The translations under genes and the position numbers were made by a program. Positions 18,529 to 27,639 of a stretch of 64,000 bases of DNA are shown piece by piece. The stretch's first letter is position 1, and each line of letters opens with the position of its first letter. Source of the DNA: JAZKHT01 sp040385245 (GTDB lineage Bacteria > Pseudomonadota > Alphaproteobacteria > Rhodobacterales > Rhodobacteraceae); NCBI GenBank assembly GCA_040385245.1, contig JAZKHT010000003.1, positions 124,001-188,000 of the forward strand. The letters are read 5' to 3'. Under the pieces are notes generated by a model. That model ran no database searches. It was not told the origin of the DNA and saw nothing but the letters and a program-made list of their open reading frames with translations.

Positions 18529-18573
18529 GCAAAAATCTTCGAAGATTTTTGCAAATTCCTTCGAAGGAATTTG
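18529..18573. terminator. Paired palindromes between convergent mnmA and lpxB
   Basis: A perfect 24-base palindrome centred on ATCTTCGAAGAT (18529-18552) is followed at once by a second perfect one centred on CCTTCGAAGG (18552-18573). AT-rich ends give uridine tracts on both strands. It lies between two genes ending towards each other, so it should stop transcription both ways. Confidence 0.72.
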
Positions 18574-19701
18574 TCACCCCAACCGGTTCAGCACCGATCT
18601 TGCCGCGCGCAGACCCGGTGCCTCGCCCCCCCGTCCCAGACGGTCCATCGTGATGCGCATCGCCGCTGCCTGTGGCGACGGGTCTTTCAGCAAACCAAGC
18701 ACGGCAGGCGCGATCAGATCGGCGCGGCAGCGGTCCCCGATGAAATCCGGCACGACGCGGGTGTCGGACACCAGATTGACCAGCGTCACCGTGTCCACCA
18801 GTGCCGCGCGCCGCATCAGCCATAGTGTCACCGGGTGCATGTCATAGGCGATGACCATGGGGCAGCCGTTCGCCGCCAATTCCAGCGACACGGTGCCCGA
18901 TGCCGCGATGGCCACGTCGGCTGCGGCAAAGGCCGCGCGTTTCAACACGGGGTCTTCAATGATCTGCGGCGCAATCGGCCAATCCGCAGCCAGCGCGTGC
19001 ACCAGACCCGCCACACCGCGCACCGTGGGCAGGGCGACGCGGGCCTTGGGGTGCGCGGCCTTGATCCGCGCCAGTGTGCCCCCGATCACCGGGGCCAGAC
19101 GCGCAACCTCGCCCCGTCGCGATCCGGGCAGGGTCAGGATCAAGGGGCCGTCACCCTGCATCAGCGCCACCTGATCCGGGGTGGCAAGCGGTTCGGACAC
19201 CACCGGATGGCCGACAAAATCACAGGTCATTCCGGCGGCGGTCATCAAGGGCGGCTCGAACGGCAACAGCGCCAGAACGTGGTCGATCACACGCGCCATC
19301 TTTGCCGCCCGCCCCGGCCGCCACGCCCAGACCGACGGCGCAACGTAATGGATCGTCGGCAGATCGGGGCGCGCGGATTTCACGATTGCCGCCACACGCA
19401 GGCAGAAATCGGGACTGTCGATGGTGATCATGGCCGCAGCGCCTGACGCCAGCGCCGCCTGCGCCGTCTGCCGGATGCGCCGTTTCAGGGGCAGATATTT
19501 CGGCAAAACCTCGGCGATGCCCATCACCGACAGCTCTTCCATCGGGAACAGGCTGATCAGCCCTTCGGCCTGCATCAGCGGGCCGCCCACCCCTGCGAAT
19601 TCCACACCGGGCGACAGCGCGCGCAAGCCCGCCATCAGGGCCGCCCCCAGCCGGTCGCCCGAGGGTTCGCCCGCGATCAGGAACAGCCTTAGCGCGCCCA
19701 C
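18574..19701 (-). CDS. lpxB: Lipid-A-disaccharide synthase
   Basis: Glycosyltransferase (GT19) joining UDP-diacylglucosamine and lipid X into the lipid A disaccharide at the inner membrane. The 375-residue protein begins with the family start LFLIAGEPSGDRLGAALM and contains YVAPSVWAWRPGRA, LPFEPP and LPGSRRGEV. It is the last gene of the bamA-lpx block; its start overlaps the lpxI end by 13 bases. Confidence 0.96.
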   Translation of the reverse strand: MGALRLFLIAGEPSGDRLGAALMAGLRALSPGVEFAGVGGPLMQAEGLISLFPMEELSVMGIAEVLPKYLPLKRRIRQTAQAALASGAAAMITIDSPDFCLRVAAIVKSARPDLPTIHYVAPSVWAWRPGRAAKMARVIDHVLALLPFEPPLMTAAGMTCDFVGHPVVSEPLATPDQVALMQGDGPLILTLPGSRRGEVARLAPVIGGTLARIKAAHPKARVALPTVRGVAGLVHALAADWPIAPQIIEDPVLKRAAFAAADVAIAASGTVSLELAANGCPMVIAYDMHPVTLWLMRRAALVDTVTLVNLVSDTRVVPDFIGDRCRADLIAPAVLGLLKDPSPQAAAMRITMDRLGRGGEAPGLRAARSVLNRLG

Positions 19702-20486
19702 AGGAACAGGCCCAGGCCTTGCGCCAGTGCGATCATCCCCGGCAAATCAAGGCAGATCACCCCGCCCGCCTGCCACGCGATGCCGCCCAGCCCCGCGTGG
19801 GCCGTGTTGCGCACGGTGTCGACGCCGATCGTCGGCAGGTCGATGCGCAGGTCCTGCCCCGGTTTCGGGGCCTTGTAGAACACCCCCGCCGCACCCTTGG
19901 CCCGCAGCGCGCCCATGCCGGCCACCTGCGCCAGCATGGCATCGGTGCCTGCCAGTGCCTCGACCGCCAGACACAGGCCGTGCTGGACCACGGCACCCTG
20001 CCCCACATCCACCGCCCCAAGGGCCGCCACTATTTCGGCGGCGCGGGTTGCGTCCGTCTCGTTGCGCGGGGTCAGCGTGCCGCACAAGACACCGGCCCCC
20101 GGCACCAGCGCGGGCGCAATGTCCGGCACGCCGACAACCGAAAGCCCCGCCTCTTCGAACAGCGCCACGACCACACGCAAGGTCGCGTCATCACCCTGCT
20201 GCAATGCGGCCAACAGGCGCGGCACCATCAGCGCCGTTTGCGGATCGAACAACGACGGGTCCAGTCGCGGCCGCTGCACCGCACCGGCAAAGACGACGCG
20301 GGCCACGCCTTCATCCCCCAGCATCCGCAGGAACGGCACCAGCCGTTCGACGCGGAACACATGATCGGGGGTCAGACCGGCGGGTTGAAAGCCGTCCAGC
20401 GCACAGACCAGGGGGCGCACAGGCATCGCCGCAACCAGTGCGGCAGGCAATGCCCCTGCCCCGGCGATGATCGCGGTTCTTGTCAT
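19689..20486 (-). CDS. lpxI: UDP-2,3-diacylglucosamine diphosphatase LpxI
   Basis: Cleaves UDP-diacylglucosamine to lipid X, replacing LpxH in many Alphaproteobacteria. The 265-residue DUF1009 protein shows IIAGAGALPAALVAA at the N-terminus, FAGAVQRP, and the catalytic-domain segments GTDAMLAQVAG, KAPKPGQDLRIDLPTIG and GLGGIAWQAGGV. Located between lpxA and lpxB with overlapping ends, as in other members of this family. Confidence 0.94.
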   Translation of the reverse strand: MTRTAIIAGAGALPAALVAAMPVRPLVCALDGFQPAGLTPDHVFRVERLVPFLRMLGDEGVARVVFAGAVQRPRLDPSLFDPQTALMVPRLLAALQQGDDATLRVVVALFEEAGLSVVGVPDIAPALVPGAGVLCGTLTPRNETDATRAAEIVAALGAVDVGQGAVVQHGLCLAVEALAGTDAMLAQVAGMGALRAKGAAGVFYKAPKPGQDLRIDLPTIGVDTVRNTAHAGLGGIAWQAGGVICLDLPGMIALAQGLGLFLWAR

Positions 20487-21280
20487 TTCGGGGTCAGGAA
20501 TGACCGGTCCGATGCGGCAAGGATGAAATCCGTCATCTCGCGCACATGGACGCTGTCGGTTTCGTCGGCAAGACGGCGGGCGCGGTCCAGAAAGGTGCCC
20601 TCCCCCTGCGCCAGCATCTGATAGGCGGCGCGCAGGGCGGTGATTTCGGCCCGGTCCACCCCGCGGCGTTTCAGCCCGACAAGGTTCAGCCCGTCCAACT
20701 CGCCGCGCGGGCCCTGCACCAGACCGTAGGGCAGCACGTCATTGGTGACCATCGTCACCGCCCCGATGATCGCGCCATGCCCGATGCGGACCCATTGATG
20801 CACACCCGACAGGCCACCGACGATAACATCGTCACCCAGCACACAATGACCCGCGATGGCGACCTGATTGACCAGGATCACCCGGTTGCCGATCTGCGCA
20901 TCATGGCCGACATGCGCGCCCGTCATGATCAGGCAGTCATCGCCCACCCGTGTGATGCCACCCCCGCCCTCGGTGCCGGTGTTCAGCGTCGCGCCTTCAC
21001 GGATACGGCAGCGCGCGCCGACGATCAGCCGGGTATGTTCGCCCTTGAACTTCAGATCCTGCGGCACCTCGCCCACCGTGGCGAAGGGAAAGATCACCGT
21101 GCTCTCGCCAATCTCGGTCCAGCCCGTCACGACAGCATGGCTTTTCACCACGACACCGGGGTGCAGCACCACTTCGGGGCCGATCAGGGCAAAAGGGCCG
21201 ATCTCGCACCCGGCACCGATCACCGCGCCGGGTTCAACCACGGCGGCGGGATGGATGCGGGCATCGGGGGCGATGGTCAT
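20483..21280 (-). CDS. lpxA: Acyl-[ACP]--UDP-N-acetylglucosamine O-acyltransferase
   Basis: First committed step of lipid A synthesis. The 265-residue protein is a left-handed beta-helix made of hexapeptide repeats (IHPAAVVEPGAVIGAGCEIGP and following), with the catalytic histidine in MTGAHVGHDAQIG and the RAEITALRAAYQMLAQGEGT C-terminal helices. Its start overlaps the fabZ stop by four bases and its end overlaps lpxI. Confidence 0.96.
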   Translation of the reverse strand: MTIAPDARIHPAAVVEPGAVIGAGCEIGPFALIGPEVVLHPGVVVKSHAVVTGWTEIGESTVIFPFATVGEVPQDLKFKGEHTRLIVGARCRIREGATLNTGTEGGGGITRVGDDCLIMTGAHVGHDAQIGNRVILVNQVAIAGHCVLGDDVIVGGLSGVHQWVRIGHGAIIGAVTMVTNDVLPYGLVQGPRGELDGLNLVGLKRRGVDRAEITALRAAYQMLAQGEGTFLDRARRLADETDSVHVREMTDFILAASDRSFLTPK

Positions 21281-21744
21281 GCCTTGGGCACTTCGAACAT
21301 GGCGGTAAAGGTCGCCTCGGTCGCAAGTTCGCCGTCCACCATCGCGCGCCCCTCGAACCGCCAGACCTTGCCGCCGCCGCGCAACGCGGTGACATGCAGT
21401 TCCAGCACGTCGCCGGGCACCACCTTGCGGCGGAATTTCACGCCGTCGACACCCATGAAGAACACCTTTGCCCCCTTGTCCACCAGATCCATCGACAGGC
21501 CGACCAGAACGCCCGCCGTCTGGGCCAGTGCCTCGATGATCATCACGCCGGGAAAGATCGGCATGCCGGGGAAATGGCCCTGAAACTGCGGCTCGTTATA
21601 GGTGATCATCTTGATGCCGACGCATCCCTTGTTGATCTCGACATCCTTGACCTTGTCGATCAACAGGAACGGGTAGCGGTGCGGGATGATCCGCTGGATC
21701 AGGTCCAGATCGGCGGTCAGCAGCGGCGCGCTTTGGTCACTCAT
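21277..21744 (-). CDS. fabZ: 3-hydroxyacyl-[ACP] dehydratase FabZ
   Basis: Dehydrates beta-hydroxyacyl-ACP in fatty acid elongation and competes with LpxA/LpxD for hydroxyacyl-ACP, hence its place in the lpx cluster. The 155-residue hot-dog protein carries IIPHRYPFLLIDKV and the active-site helix QGHFPGMPIFPGVMIIEA with its histidine and glutamate. GGAGACTGCC precedes the ATG. The gap to the skp-like gene is about 85 bases. Confidence 0.96.
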   Translation of the reverse strand: MSDQSAPLLTADLDLIQRIIPHRYPFLLIDKVKDVEINKGCVGIKMITYNEPQFQGHFPGMPIFPGVMIIEALAQTAGVLVGLSMDLVDKGAKVFFMGVDGVKFRRKVVPGDVLELHVTALRGGGKVWRFEGRAMVDGELATEATFTAMFEVPKA

Positions 21745-21829
21745 GGGCAGTCTCCGTGCGGATGGGCCTGCACCGGCCCTGAAGCGTGACTAGCAACTGG
21801 CCCCTGATCAGACAAGGGCGGCGCGCTTC

Positions 21830-22420
21830 TTATGGGGTGGGTGTGCTGCCCGGCGCAGGATCGGCCCCGGCGGGCGGCGATGTGCCGTCGCCCAACACCG
21901 CATCAATGCGGGCGATGGCGGTGTCAGTCATGTCCAAGCGGTCGAATGACAGGATGATGGCGCTTTTGTCGATGATGGCGACGGCCCCGGTTTCGCGCAT
22001 CACTTCGCCCAGCACCGGCACCACCGCCTGAATGAAGCGCTGGCGTTCCTCTTCGCGGCGGCGGGTCAGGGCGCGCGACTTGGCATCCTGTGCAGTGCGG
22101 ATTTCTTCGACCTTTGCATCGAACGCCTCGGCAAGGGTCTGGAACTCGGCCTGCGGCAGGGTGGCGCGGCGGTCGGTCAGATCCCGCTCTTCCTGTTCCA
22201 ACGCCGCCTCGATCCGGCGGTTTTCGGCCAAAAGGGTGGCACTTTCATCGTCGTATCGCTTCTGGATCGCCATGCCGAACCGGGATTCCGCAAAAAGCCG
22301 CTCTTGATCCAGGGTCAGAAGCGGGGCTTGCGGGATGTCCTGCGCTGCCACCCCACCGGACAGACAGACAGCCAGAAGTGCTGCGCCCAACAGGAATCGG
22401 GCCGCAGCACCCCCAGTCAT
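21830..22420 (-). CDS. Skp/OmpH-like periplasmic chaperone
   Basis: A 196-residue protein with a signal peptide (hydrophobic stretch LLGAALLAVCLSGGVAAQ, cut after about residue 26) and a long charged coiled coil (residues about 45-140), the design of Skp, which holds unfolded outer-membrane proteins for BamA. The C-terminal tail is rich in Pro and Gly. It begins in a TGATG overlap with the bamA stop, so the two are co-translated. Identification rests on architecture and position. Confidence 0.85.
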   Translation of the reverse strand: MTGGAAARFLLGAALLAVCLSGGVAAQDIPQAPLLTLDQERLFAESRFGMAIQKRYDDESATLLAENRRIEAALEQEERDLTDRRATLPQAEFQTLAEAFDAKVEEIRTAQDAKSRALTRRREEERQRFIQAVVPVLGEVMRETGAVAIIDKSAIILSFDRLDMTDTAIARIDAVLGDGTSPPAGADPAPGSTPTP

Positions 22421-24774
22421 CAGAACTTGGTCGAGATGGTCAGGTCAAAGGTCTGTTCGCGGTCGTAATCCTCTTTGGCCAGCGCCTTGGAGAAGTTGAA
22501 CCGCAACGGGCCGATCGGGGTGTCCCAGAACACCGAAAAGCCAAGCGCCGCACGCAGTTTAAAGGCTGCAGTGTCCTGACTGGCCGGATCCAGCAAGCCC
22601 TTCTTGTCGTCAGACAGGCCCCAGACCGAACCCACATCCATGAACAGACCGCCCCCGATGCCGTATTCTTCGGGCAGGCCAAGGGGGAAGTCAGCCTCGA
22701 ACCGGGCGACGGCGAAGATGTCGCCGCCAAGGGCGTCTTCGTTTCCGGCCGTCAGATCGCGCGGACCGATGCCATTCGCCTCGAATCCCCTGATCTTGCC
22801 GTTGCCGAAATAGCGGTCGGTCACGCGGGTGTCGAAATCGCCAAAGCTGGTGATCAATCCGCCTTCAAAGATCGCGCGGACGGTCACTTCTTCCTTCAGG
22901 ATCTTGCGTTCCGCCAGCGCCAGACCTGTCGTTTCGACATAGGTCGCATCCCCGCCAAGACCGGCAAAGTCCTGGCTGAACCGGAAAAGCACCCCGCCCG
23001 ACGGGTTCAACCCGCTGGTGCGGCTGTCATAGCTGTAGGTATAGCCAAGCGCGCTTGCCAGAACCGCGCCTTCGGTTTCTTCGGCGACGATCACCGCAGA
23101 CGACCCGGCAGCGACGCCCGACAGGGTGGTTTCACCGATGCGATAGCGCAGCTCCAGCCGGCCAAGTTCGCTGACCGGGAATTCCAGCGCCGGGGACACC
23201 GCGATGTTGCGGGTGTTGTAGCGGGCGTTCTGCTGGTCCGTCTCGCGGTAGAAGGCCGAGAATTTAAGCTTCAGATCGCGCCCCAGGAACGCAGGTTCGA
23301 CAAAACTGATGCTGGAATCGACCGACTCGGCCCCGGTTGTGACGTTCACGCTGAGAGCCTGGCCACGGCCAAGGAAGTTGGTTTCCGAAAACCCGATGTT
23401 CAGACCGATGCCACTGTTGACGCCATAGCTGGCACCAAAGGACAACGACCCGGTCGGCTGTTCTTCGACATCGACGTTGACCACCACCTGATCGGGGTTG
23501 CTGCCCGGCTGCGCATCGACCTGCGCGTCGGCGAAATACCCAAGCGCGCGGATGCGTTCGGCGGCCTGACGGATTTCACGCGGGTTGAAGGGGTCGCCTT
23601 CTGCCGTGCGGAACTGCCGCCGCACCACCTGATCCAGCGTGGTGGCGTTGCCTTCGATGTCGATCCGCTCGACGAAAATCCGTTCTCCGCGCACCAACGC
23701 GAATTGGATATCCAGCGTTCCGTCCGCCTCGTTCCGGGTGACGCGCGGATCAATGCGGATAAAGTTCAGTCCCTTGCGCAGAGCAAGGTTTTCCATGCGG
23801 GCAATGTTGTTTTCGATCAGCGCAGGCGAATAAGTCGTGCCAGAGCTGATCTTTTGAACCGCTTCGAATTCGGCGGCATCGACGCCTTCGATCTCGGACA
23901 CGGTGGAGACGGCGCCGATGCTGAACTGCTGACCTTCGCGGATTGTGAAGGTGACAAAGAAGGCATCCCGTTCGCGCGACACCTCGGACGAGGCATCCAG
24001 AACCTGAACATCGGCATAGCCGCGCGACAGATAGAAGTCGCGCAGCAATTGTTTATCCAGATCAACACGTTCTGCGACAAAGGTGTCGCGCTGGATCAGG
24101 GTGCGCAACAGGCCCGCCTGTTTGGTTTCCAGCACCTGACGCAAGCGACGGTCGGAAAACGCGCGGTTGCCGACGAAGGACAAACGCTCGATCTCGACAA
24201 CGCGGCCTTCTGCGATCTCGAACACCAGATCGACACGGTTGCCGTCACGGCGGATGATGCGCGGATCGACGGTGGCCGCGATCCGGCCCTGCACGCGGTA
24301 GACTTCGGCAATGGCGGCGGCATCTTCTTCGGCCTGCGACGGCGAATAGACGCGGCGCGATTCCGATCCGACGATTTCGGCCAGATCTTCGTCCTTCAGG
24401 CGCTTGTTGCCTTCAAAGTTGATCACGTTGATCATCGGATATTCGACAACGCGGATCACAAGGGTATTGCCCTGCGGTTCCAGGGCCACCGATTCAAACA
24501 GGCCGGAATTGACGATGCGCTGATAGGCGTCATTCAGCGCAGCCGCCGTGACCACCTGACCGCGCCCGATTCCGGCGTAGCTGACGATGGTGGCGGTTTC
24601 GATTGACTGGTTGCCTTCCACCACGACGGTGGAAAAACTGTATTCCTGCGCAATGGCGGGGTTTAAGTATGGCCCGGAAAGCGCTGCGGTGGAAAGGAAA
24701 ACGGCCATCAGCGCGGGGCGCATCAGGCCCTTGCTGTCTGGCCTGACCGAACCTCCAGCGATTGACGATTTCCG
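22420..24774 (-). CDS. bamA: Outer membrane assembly factor BamA
   Basis: Central component of the BAM complex that inserts beta-barrel proteins. About 784 residues: signal peptide ending AIAQ, five POTRA domains (about residues 40-370) and a C-terminal Omp85 barrel containing the conserved VRGF-type loop (GKIRGFEANGIGP) and ending in a typical aromatic Phe (TISTKF). The frame opens at a TTG at 24798; ATG at 24774, behind GGGGCAGGTC, gives a better signal peptide. Neighbours rseP and skp-like are the usual partners. Confidence 0.95.
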   Translation of the reverse strand, partial: RKSSIAGGSVRPDSKGLMRPALMAVFLSTAALSGPYLNPAIAQEYSFSTVVVEGNQSIETATIVSYAGIGRGQVVTAAALNDAYQRIVNSGLFESVALEPQGNTLVIRVVEYPMINVINFEGNKRLKDEDLAEIVGSESRRVYSPSQAEEDAAAIAEVYRVQGRIAATVDPRIIRRDGNRVDLVFEIAEGRVVEIERLSFVGNRAFSDRRLRQVLETKQAGLLRTLIQRDTFVAERVDLDKQLLRDFYLSRGYADVQVLDASSEVSRERDAFFVTFTIREGQQFSIGAVSTVSEIEGVDAAEFEAVQKISSGTTYSPALIENNIARMENLALRKGLNFIRIDPRVTRNEADGTLDIQFALVRGERIFVERIDIEGNATTLDQVVRRQFRTAEGDPFNPREIRQAAERIRALGYFADAQVDAQPGSNPDQVVVNVDVEEQPTGSLSFGASYGVNSGIGLNIGFSETNFLGRGQALSVNVTTGAESVDSSISFVEPAFLGRDLKLKFSAFYRETDQQNARYNTRNIAVSPALEFPVSELGRLELRYRIGETTLSGVAAGSSAVIVAEETEGAVLASALGYTYSYDSRTSGLNPSGGVLFRFSQDFAGLGGDATYVETTGLALAERKILKEEVTVRAIFEGGLITSFGDFDTRVTDRYFGNGKIRGFEANGIGPRDLTAGNEDALGGDIFAVARFEADFPLGLPEEYGIGGGLFMDVGSVWGLSDDKKGLLDPASQDTAAFKLRAALGFSVFWDTPIGPLRFNFSKALAKEDYDREQTFDLTISTKF

Positions 24775-24863
24775 CATGACCTGCCCCGCTGATAACAATC
24801 TCTTGTGTTCTCAGTAGCCGGAACCGCGAGACTTGTCAAAAGGCTGGCCACCAAAATCGGGGG

Positions 24864-25001
24864 TTACGGGGTCAGAATTGCAGTGCCCAGAAAGGCACCC
24901 GCCAACAGACCGACCACGACCGTGCCGACGGAAAAGATCACGTCCCAATTCAGCCCGACCAGAAGCGACAGACCGCGATAGCCCTGCATGACGGTTTGCA
25001 T
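24864..25001 (-). CDS. Small membrane protein between rseP and bamA, 45 aa
   Basis: Translating the minus strand gives a 45-residue protein starting MQTVMQGYRGLSLLVGLNWD with one long hydrophobic glycine-rich helix (residues about 22-42) and stop TAA. GGAGGG lies six bases before the ATG, a strong ribosome site in a context much like that of the 40-aa protein at 11717. It lies within the rseP-bamA interval on the same strand. Function unknown; a role in envelope assembly would be guessed from place only. Confidence 0.62.
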   Translation of the reverse strand: MQTVMQGYRGLSLLVGLNWDVIFSVGTVVVGLLAGAFLGTAILTP

Positions 25002-25115
25002 ATTGATCCCTCCGAGGATGGTTGCATTCCCCCTTGGGTTACCCAGTGATTATGGCCGGATCGGGGCACAACCTTGGCACGAGGCGGGCTTGCGCCAAAG
25101 ACCGCCAATCGCCTG

Positions 25116-26444
25116 TCAGGGGCAGAAGATGTCGTTGGTCAGGGCAAACACCATCAGGCCCAGGATCAGCGTCAGCCCGATGGTCATCATCGCCTGCAAG
25201 GCGCGTTCGGTCGGCGGTTTGCCTGTCACCGCCTCATACGCGTGAAAGACCAGATGGCCGCCATCCAGCACCGGCACGGGGAACAGGTTCATCAGGCCGA
25301 CGGCGGTGGACAGCATGGCCACAAAGGCGACAAAGCTGCCAACCCCCTGACTGGCCGCCGCACCGGAGGTTTCGGCAATGCCGATCGGGCCGCGCAGGTT
25401 GCAGGACGATATGGCCCCCGTGACCATGTGCCACAGACCGGACAGAGAGGTGGTGGCGATGTCCCAGGTCTGCTGCGCGCCCAGTTTCAACACTTCGACC
25501 GGGCCGGGGGTGCGGGTTTCCGGCTCGAACATCAGCCCCCCCGACAGACCGATCAGCCAGCGGGTTTCAAAGCCATCATCGGTGGGCAGATCGACGCGCT
25601 TTGGCGTCAACACCAAATCAAAGGTGTCGCCGTCGCGCCAGACCGCCATGGTCAGCGGCTTGCCATCCGAGTTCCCGACAATCGTGCGCAGGTCGCGAAA
25701 GGCGTGGACCGGCACACCATCCACCGCCGTCACGACATCGCCCACCTGAAATCCCGCATCAAGGGCGGCGGATTGTGGCTGCACCGCATCGGCAAGCGGC
25801 GGAAACGGAAAGGGGCCGTCCAGATCGACCGTCTGGCCGTCCCGCTCGACGGTATAGGCCACGCGCGGGGCACCGGGCAGGTCTTCGGTCACGGTCAACA
25901 GCGTGTTGTAATCCGGCGTCGGCGTGCCTGCGACCGACACGATCAGATCGCCGGGCAACAGGGTTTGCCCCTCAAACGGCATCGGCTTCATCTTGCCGAC
26001 TACAGGCGTGTCCGTGGCCACGCCCATCACCATGAAGAACCCGGCGAACACCAGAATCGACAGAACGAAATTGAACACCGGTCCTGCGGCAACCGTGGCC
26101 GACCGCGCCCACAGCGGCGCACCATGCATCGTTGCCCGGCGCTGTTCGGGGGTCAGGGCGTTGATGGCACCCGCATCCTTGCCCGATGCGGCGTTGGCGT
26201 CGCCCAGAAACTTGACGAACCCGCCAAAAGGCAGCGCCGCCAATTGCCAGCGCGTGCCCTGACTGTCCACCCGCGACCAGACGACCGGCCCGAACCCAAG
26301 CGAGAACACCTCGGCGTGGATGCCCGACCAGCGACCGACGATGTAGTGGCCGAATTCGTGGACAAAGACGATGACCGACAGCGCCACCACAAAGGCAAGC
26401 ACGGTCCAGATCAGCCCGCCAAAGCTGGGGATAAGGTCTATCAT
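25116..26444 (-). CDS. rseP: Site-2 intramembrane metalloprotease RseP
   Basis: Zinc protease of the inner membrane (M50 family) that cuts anti-sigma factors or signal-peptide remnants within the membrane. The 442-residue protein has the HEFGH zinc motif in the first transmembrane helix (near residue 29), periplasmic PDZ domains (around ATDTPVVGKMKPMPFEGQTL and DAGFQVGDVVTAVDGVPVHA), and the LDGGHL motif near the C-terminus. It lies between dxr and bamA in the conserved envelope cluster. Confidence 0.95.
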   Translation of the reverse strand: MIDLIPSFGGLIWTVLAFVVALSVIVFVHEFGHYIVGRWSGIHAEVFSLGFGPVVWSRVDSQGTRWQLAALPFGGFVKFLGDANAASGKDAGAINALTPEQRRATMHGAPLWARSATVAAGPVFNFVLSILVFAGFFMVMGVATDTPVVGKMKPMPFEGQTLLPGDLIVSVAGTPTPDYNTLLTVTEDLPGAPRVAYTVERDGQTVDLDGPFPFPPLADAVQPQSAALDAGFQVGDVVTAVDGVPVHAFRDLRTIVGNSDGKPLTMAVWRDGDTFDLVLTPKRVDLPTDDGFETRWLIGLSGGLMFEPETRTPGPVEVLKLGAQQTWDIATTSLSGLWHMVTGAISSCNLRGPIGIAETSGAAASQGVGSFVAFVAMLSTAVGLMNLFPVPVLDGGHLVFHAYEAVTGKPPTERALQAMMTIGLTLILGLMVFALTNDIFCP

Positions 26445-26451
26445 GGTCGTG

Positions 26452-27636
26452 TCACCTGCTCTGCTGCATTGCCCTGGCCGTCTCGATGGCTCTTGTCCGG
26501 GCGAGATGGTCGATCTCTAGCACGTCCTCAAGGGTGGGGTTGGCATTTCCAAGGCCATTTTCGGCACCAAGTCGGGCAAGCGTGTCTTCGACCACACCGG
26601 CCATGTCCAGAAACCCGAGGCCGCCTGCCAGAAAATGATCCAGCGCCACCTCTTTCGCGGCGTTGAAGGCAGCGCCCGACAGACCCCGCGCCCGCATCAC
26701 ATCGCGGGCAAGGCGCAGGGCGGGAAAGCGAACAGGATCAGGGGCTTGGAACGACAGGCTGCCGATTTTTGCCAAATCCAGCCGCGCCACGGGCAGATGC
26801 GCCCGGTCCGGCCAGTTCAGCGCAAAGCCGATGGCGTGGCGCATGTCGGCGGGGCCAAGGTGCGCCATGACGCCGCCGTCGCGAAAGCCCACAAGTGCGT
26901 GAACGATGCTTTGCGGATGCACCAGCACCTCGATCATGTCGGGATCAAACCCGAAATACTCGCGCGTTTCGATCAGTTCCAGCGCCTTGTTGAACATCGA
27001 CGCCGAATCGATGGAAATCCGCAGACCCATCGACCAGTTGGGATGGGCCTTGGCCTGTGCCACCGTGGCCGCCGCCAGTTGCGCAAGCGGCCAGTCGCGG
27101 AACGGCCCGCCCGAGGCGGTGATGATCACGCGTTCGACGCCCGCGCGGTCTTCGCCCGTCAGGGCCTGAAACACGGCGGAATGTTCGCTGTCCACCGGCA
27201 GGATGGTCGCGCCATGCGCCGCCGCCGTGGCCATCAGCAAGGGGCCGGCGGTGACCAGGCTTTCCTTGTTGGCCAGGGCCAGCGTGCGCCCGTGCCGCAG
27301 GGCGCGCAATCCCGGCACCAGACCCGCCGCGCCGACGATTGCGGACATCACCCAGTCGGCGGGGCGGTCAGCGGCATCGGCAATGGCGGCAGGACCGGCG
27401 GCCACCTCGATCCCCGTGCCTGCCAGCAGATCGCGCAAGGCGGGCAATTCGTCGTCATGCGCGGTCACGGCCAGACCGGCGCGCAGCGCGCGGGCCATTT
27501 CCGCCAGACGCACCACATTGCGCCCACCTGTCAGGGCCACGGTGCGGAACGCATCCGGTCCCCCTGCCCGCATCATCAGATCAAAGGTGCTTTCCCCGAT
27601 CGAACCGGTCGCGCCAAACACCGAGACAGACCGCAT
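26452..27636 (-). CDS. dxr: 1-deoxy-D-xylulose-5-phosphate reductoisomerase
   Basis: Second step of the methylerythritol phosphate pathway for isoprenoids. The 394-residue protein begins with the NADPH-binding GATGSIGESTFDLM and contains ANKESLVTAG, the metal/substrate motif PVDSEHSA, ITASGGPFRDW and LVHPQSIVHALVGF. Spaced seven bases from rseP and three from cdsA, in one polycistronic unit. Confidence 0.96.
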   Translation of the reverse strand: MRSVSVFGATGSIGESTFDLMMRAGGPDAFRTVALTGGRNVVRLAEMARALRAGLAVTAHDDELPALRDLLAGTGIEVAAGPAAIADAADRPADWVMSAIVGAAGLVPGLRALRHGRTLALANKESLVTAGPLLMATAAAHGATILPVDSEHSAVFQALTGEDRAGVERVIITASGGPFRDWPLAQLAAATVAQAKAHPNWSMGLRISIDSASMFNKALELIETREYFGFDPDMIEVLVHPQSIVHALVGFRDGGVMAHLGPADMRHAIGFALNWPDRAHLPVARLDLAKIGSLSFQAPDPVRFPALRLARDVMRARGLSGAAFNAAKEVALDHFLAGGLGFLDMAGVVEDTLARLGAENGLGNANPTLEDVLEIDHLARTRAIETARAMQQSR

Positions 27637-27639
27637 CCG

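Noticed and set aside
22090..24606. 838-codon plus-strand frame opposite bamA
   Set aside because: Antisense of a clear Omp85 protein; no recognisable domains.
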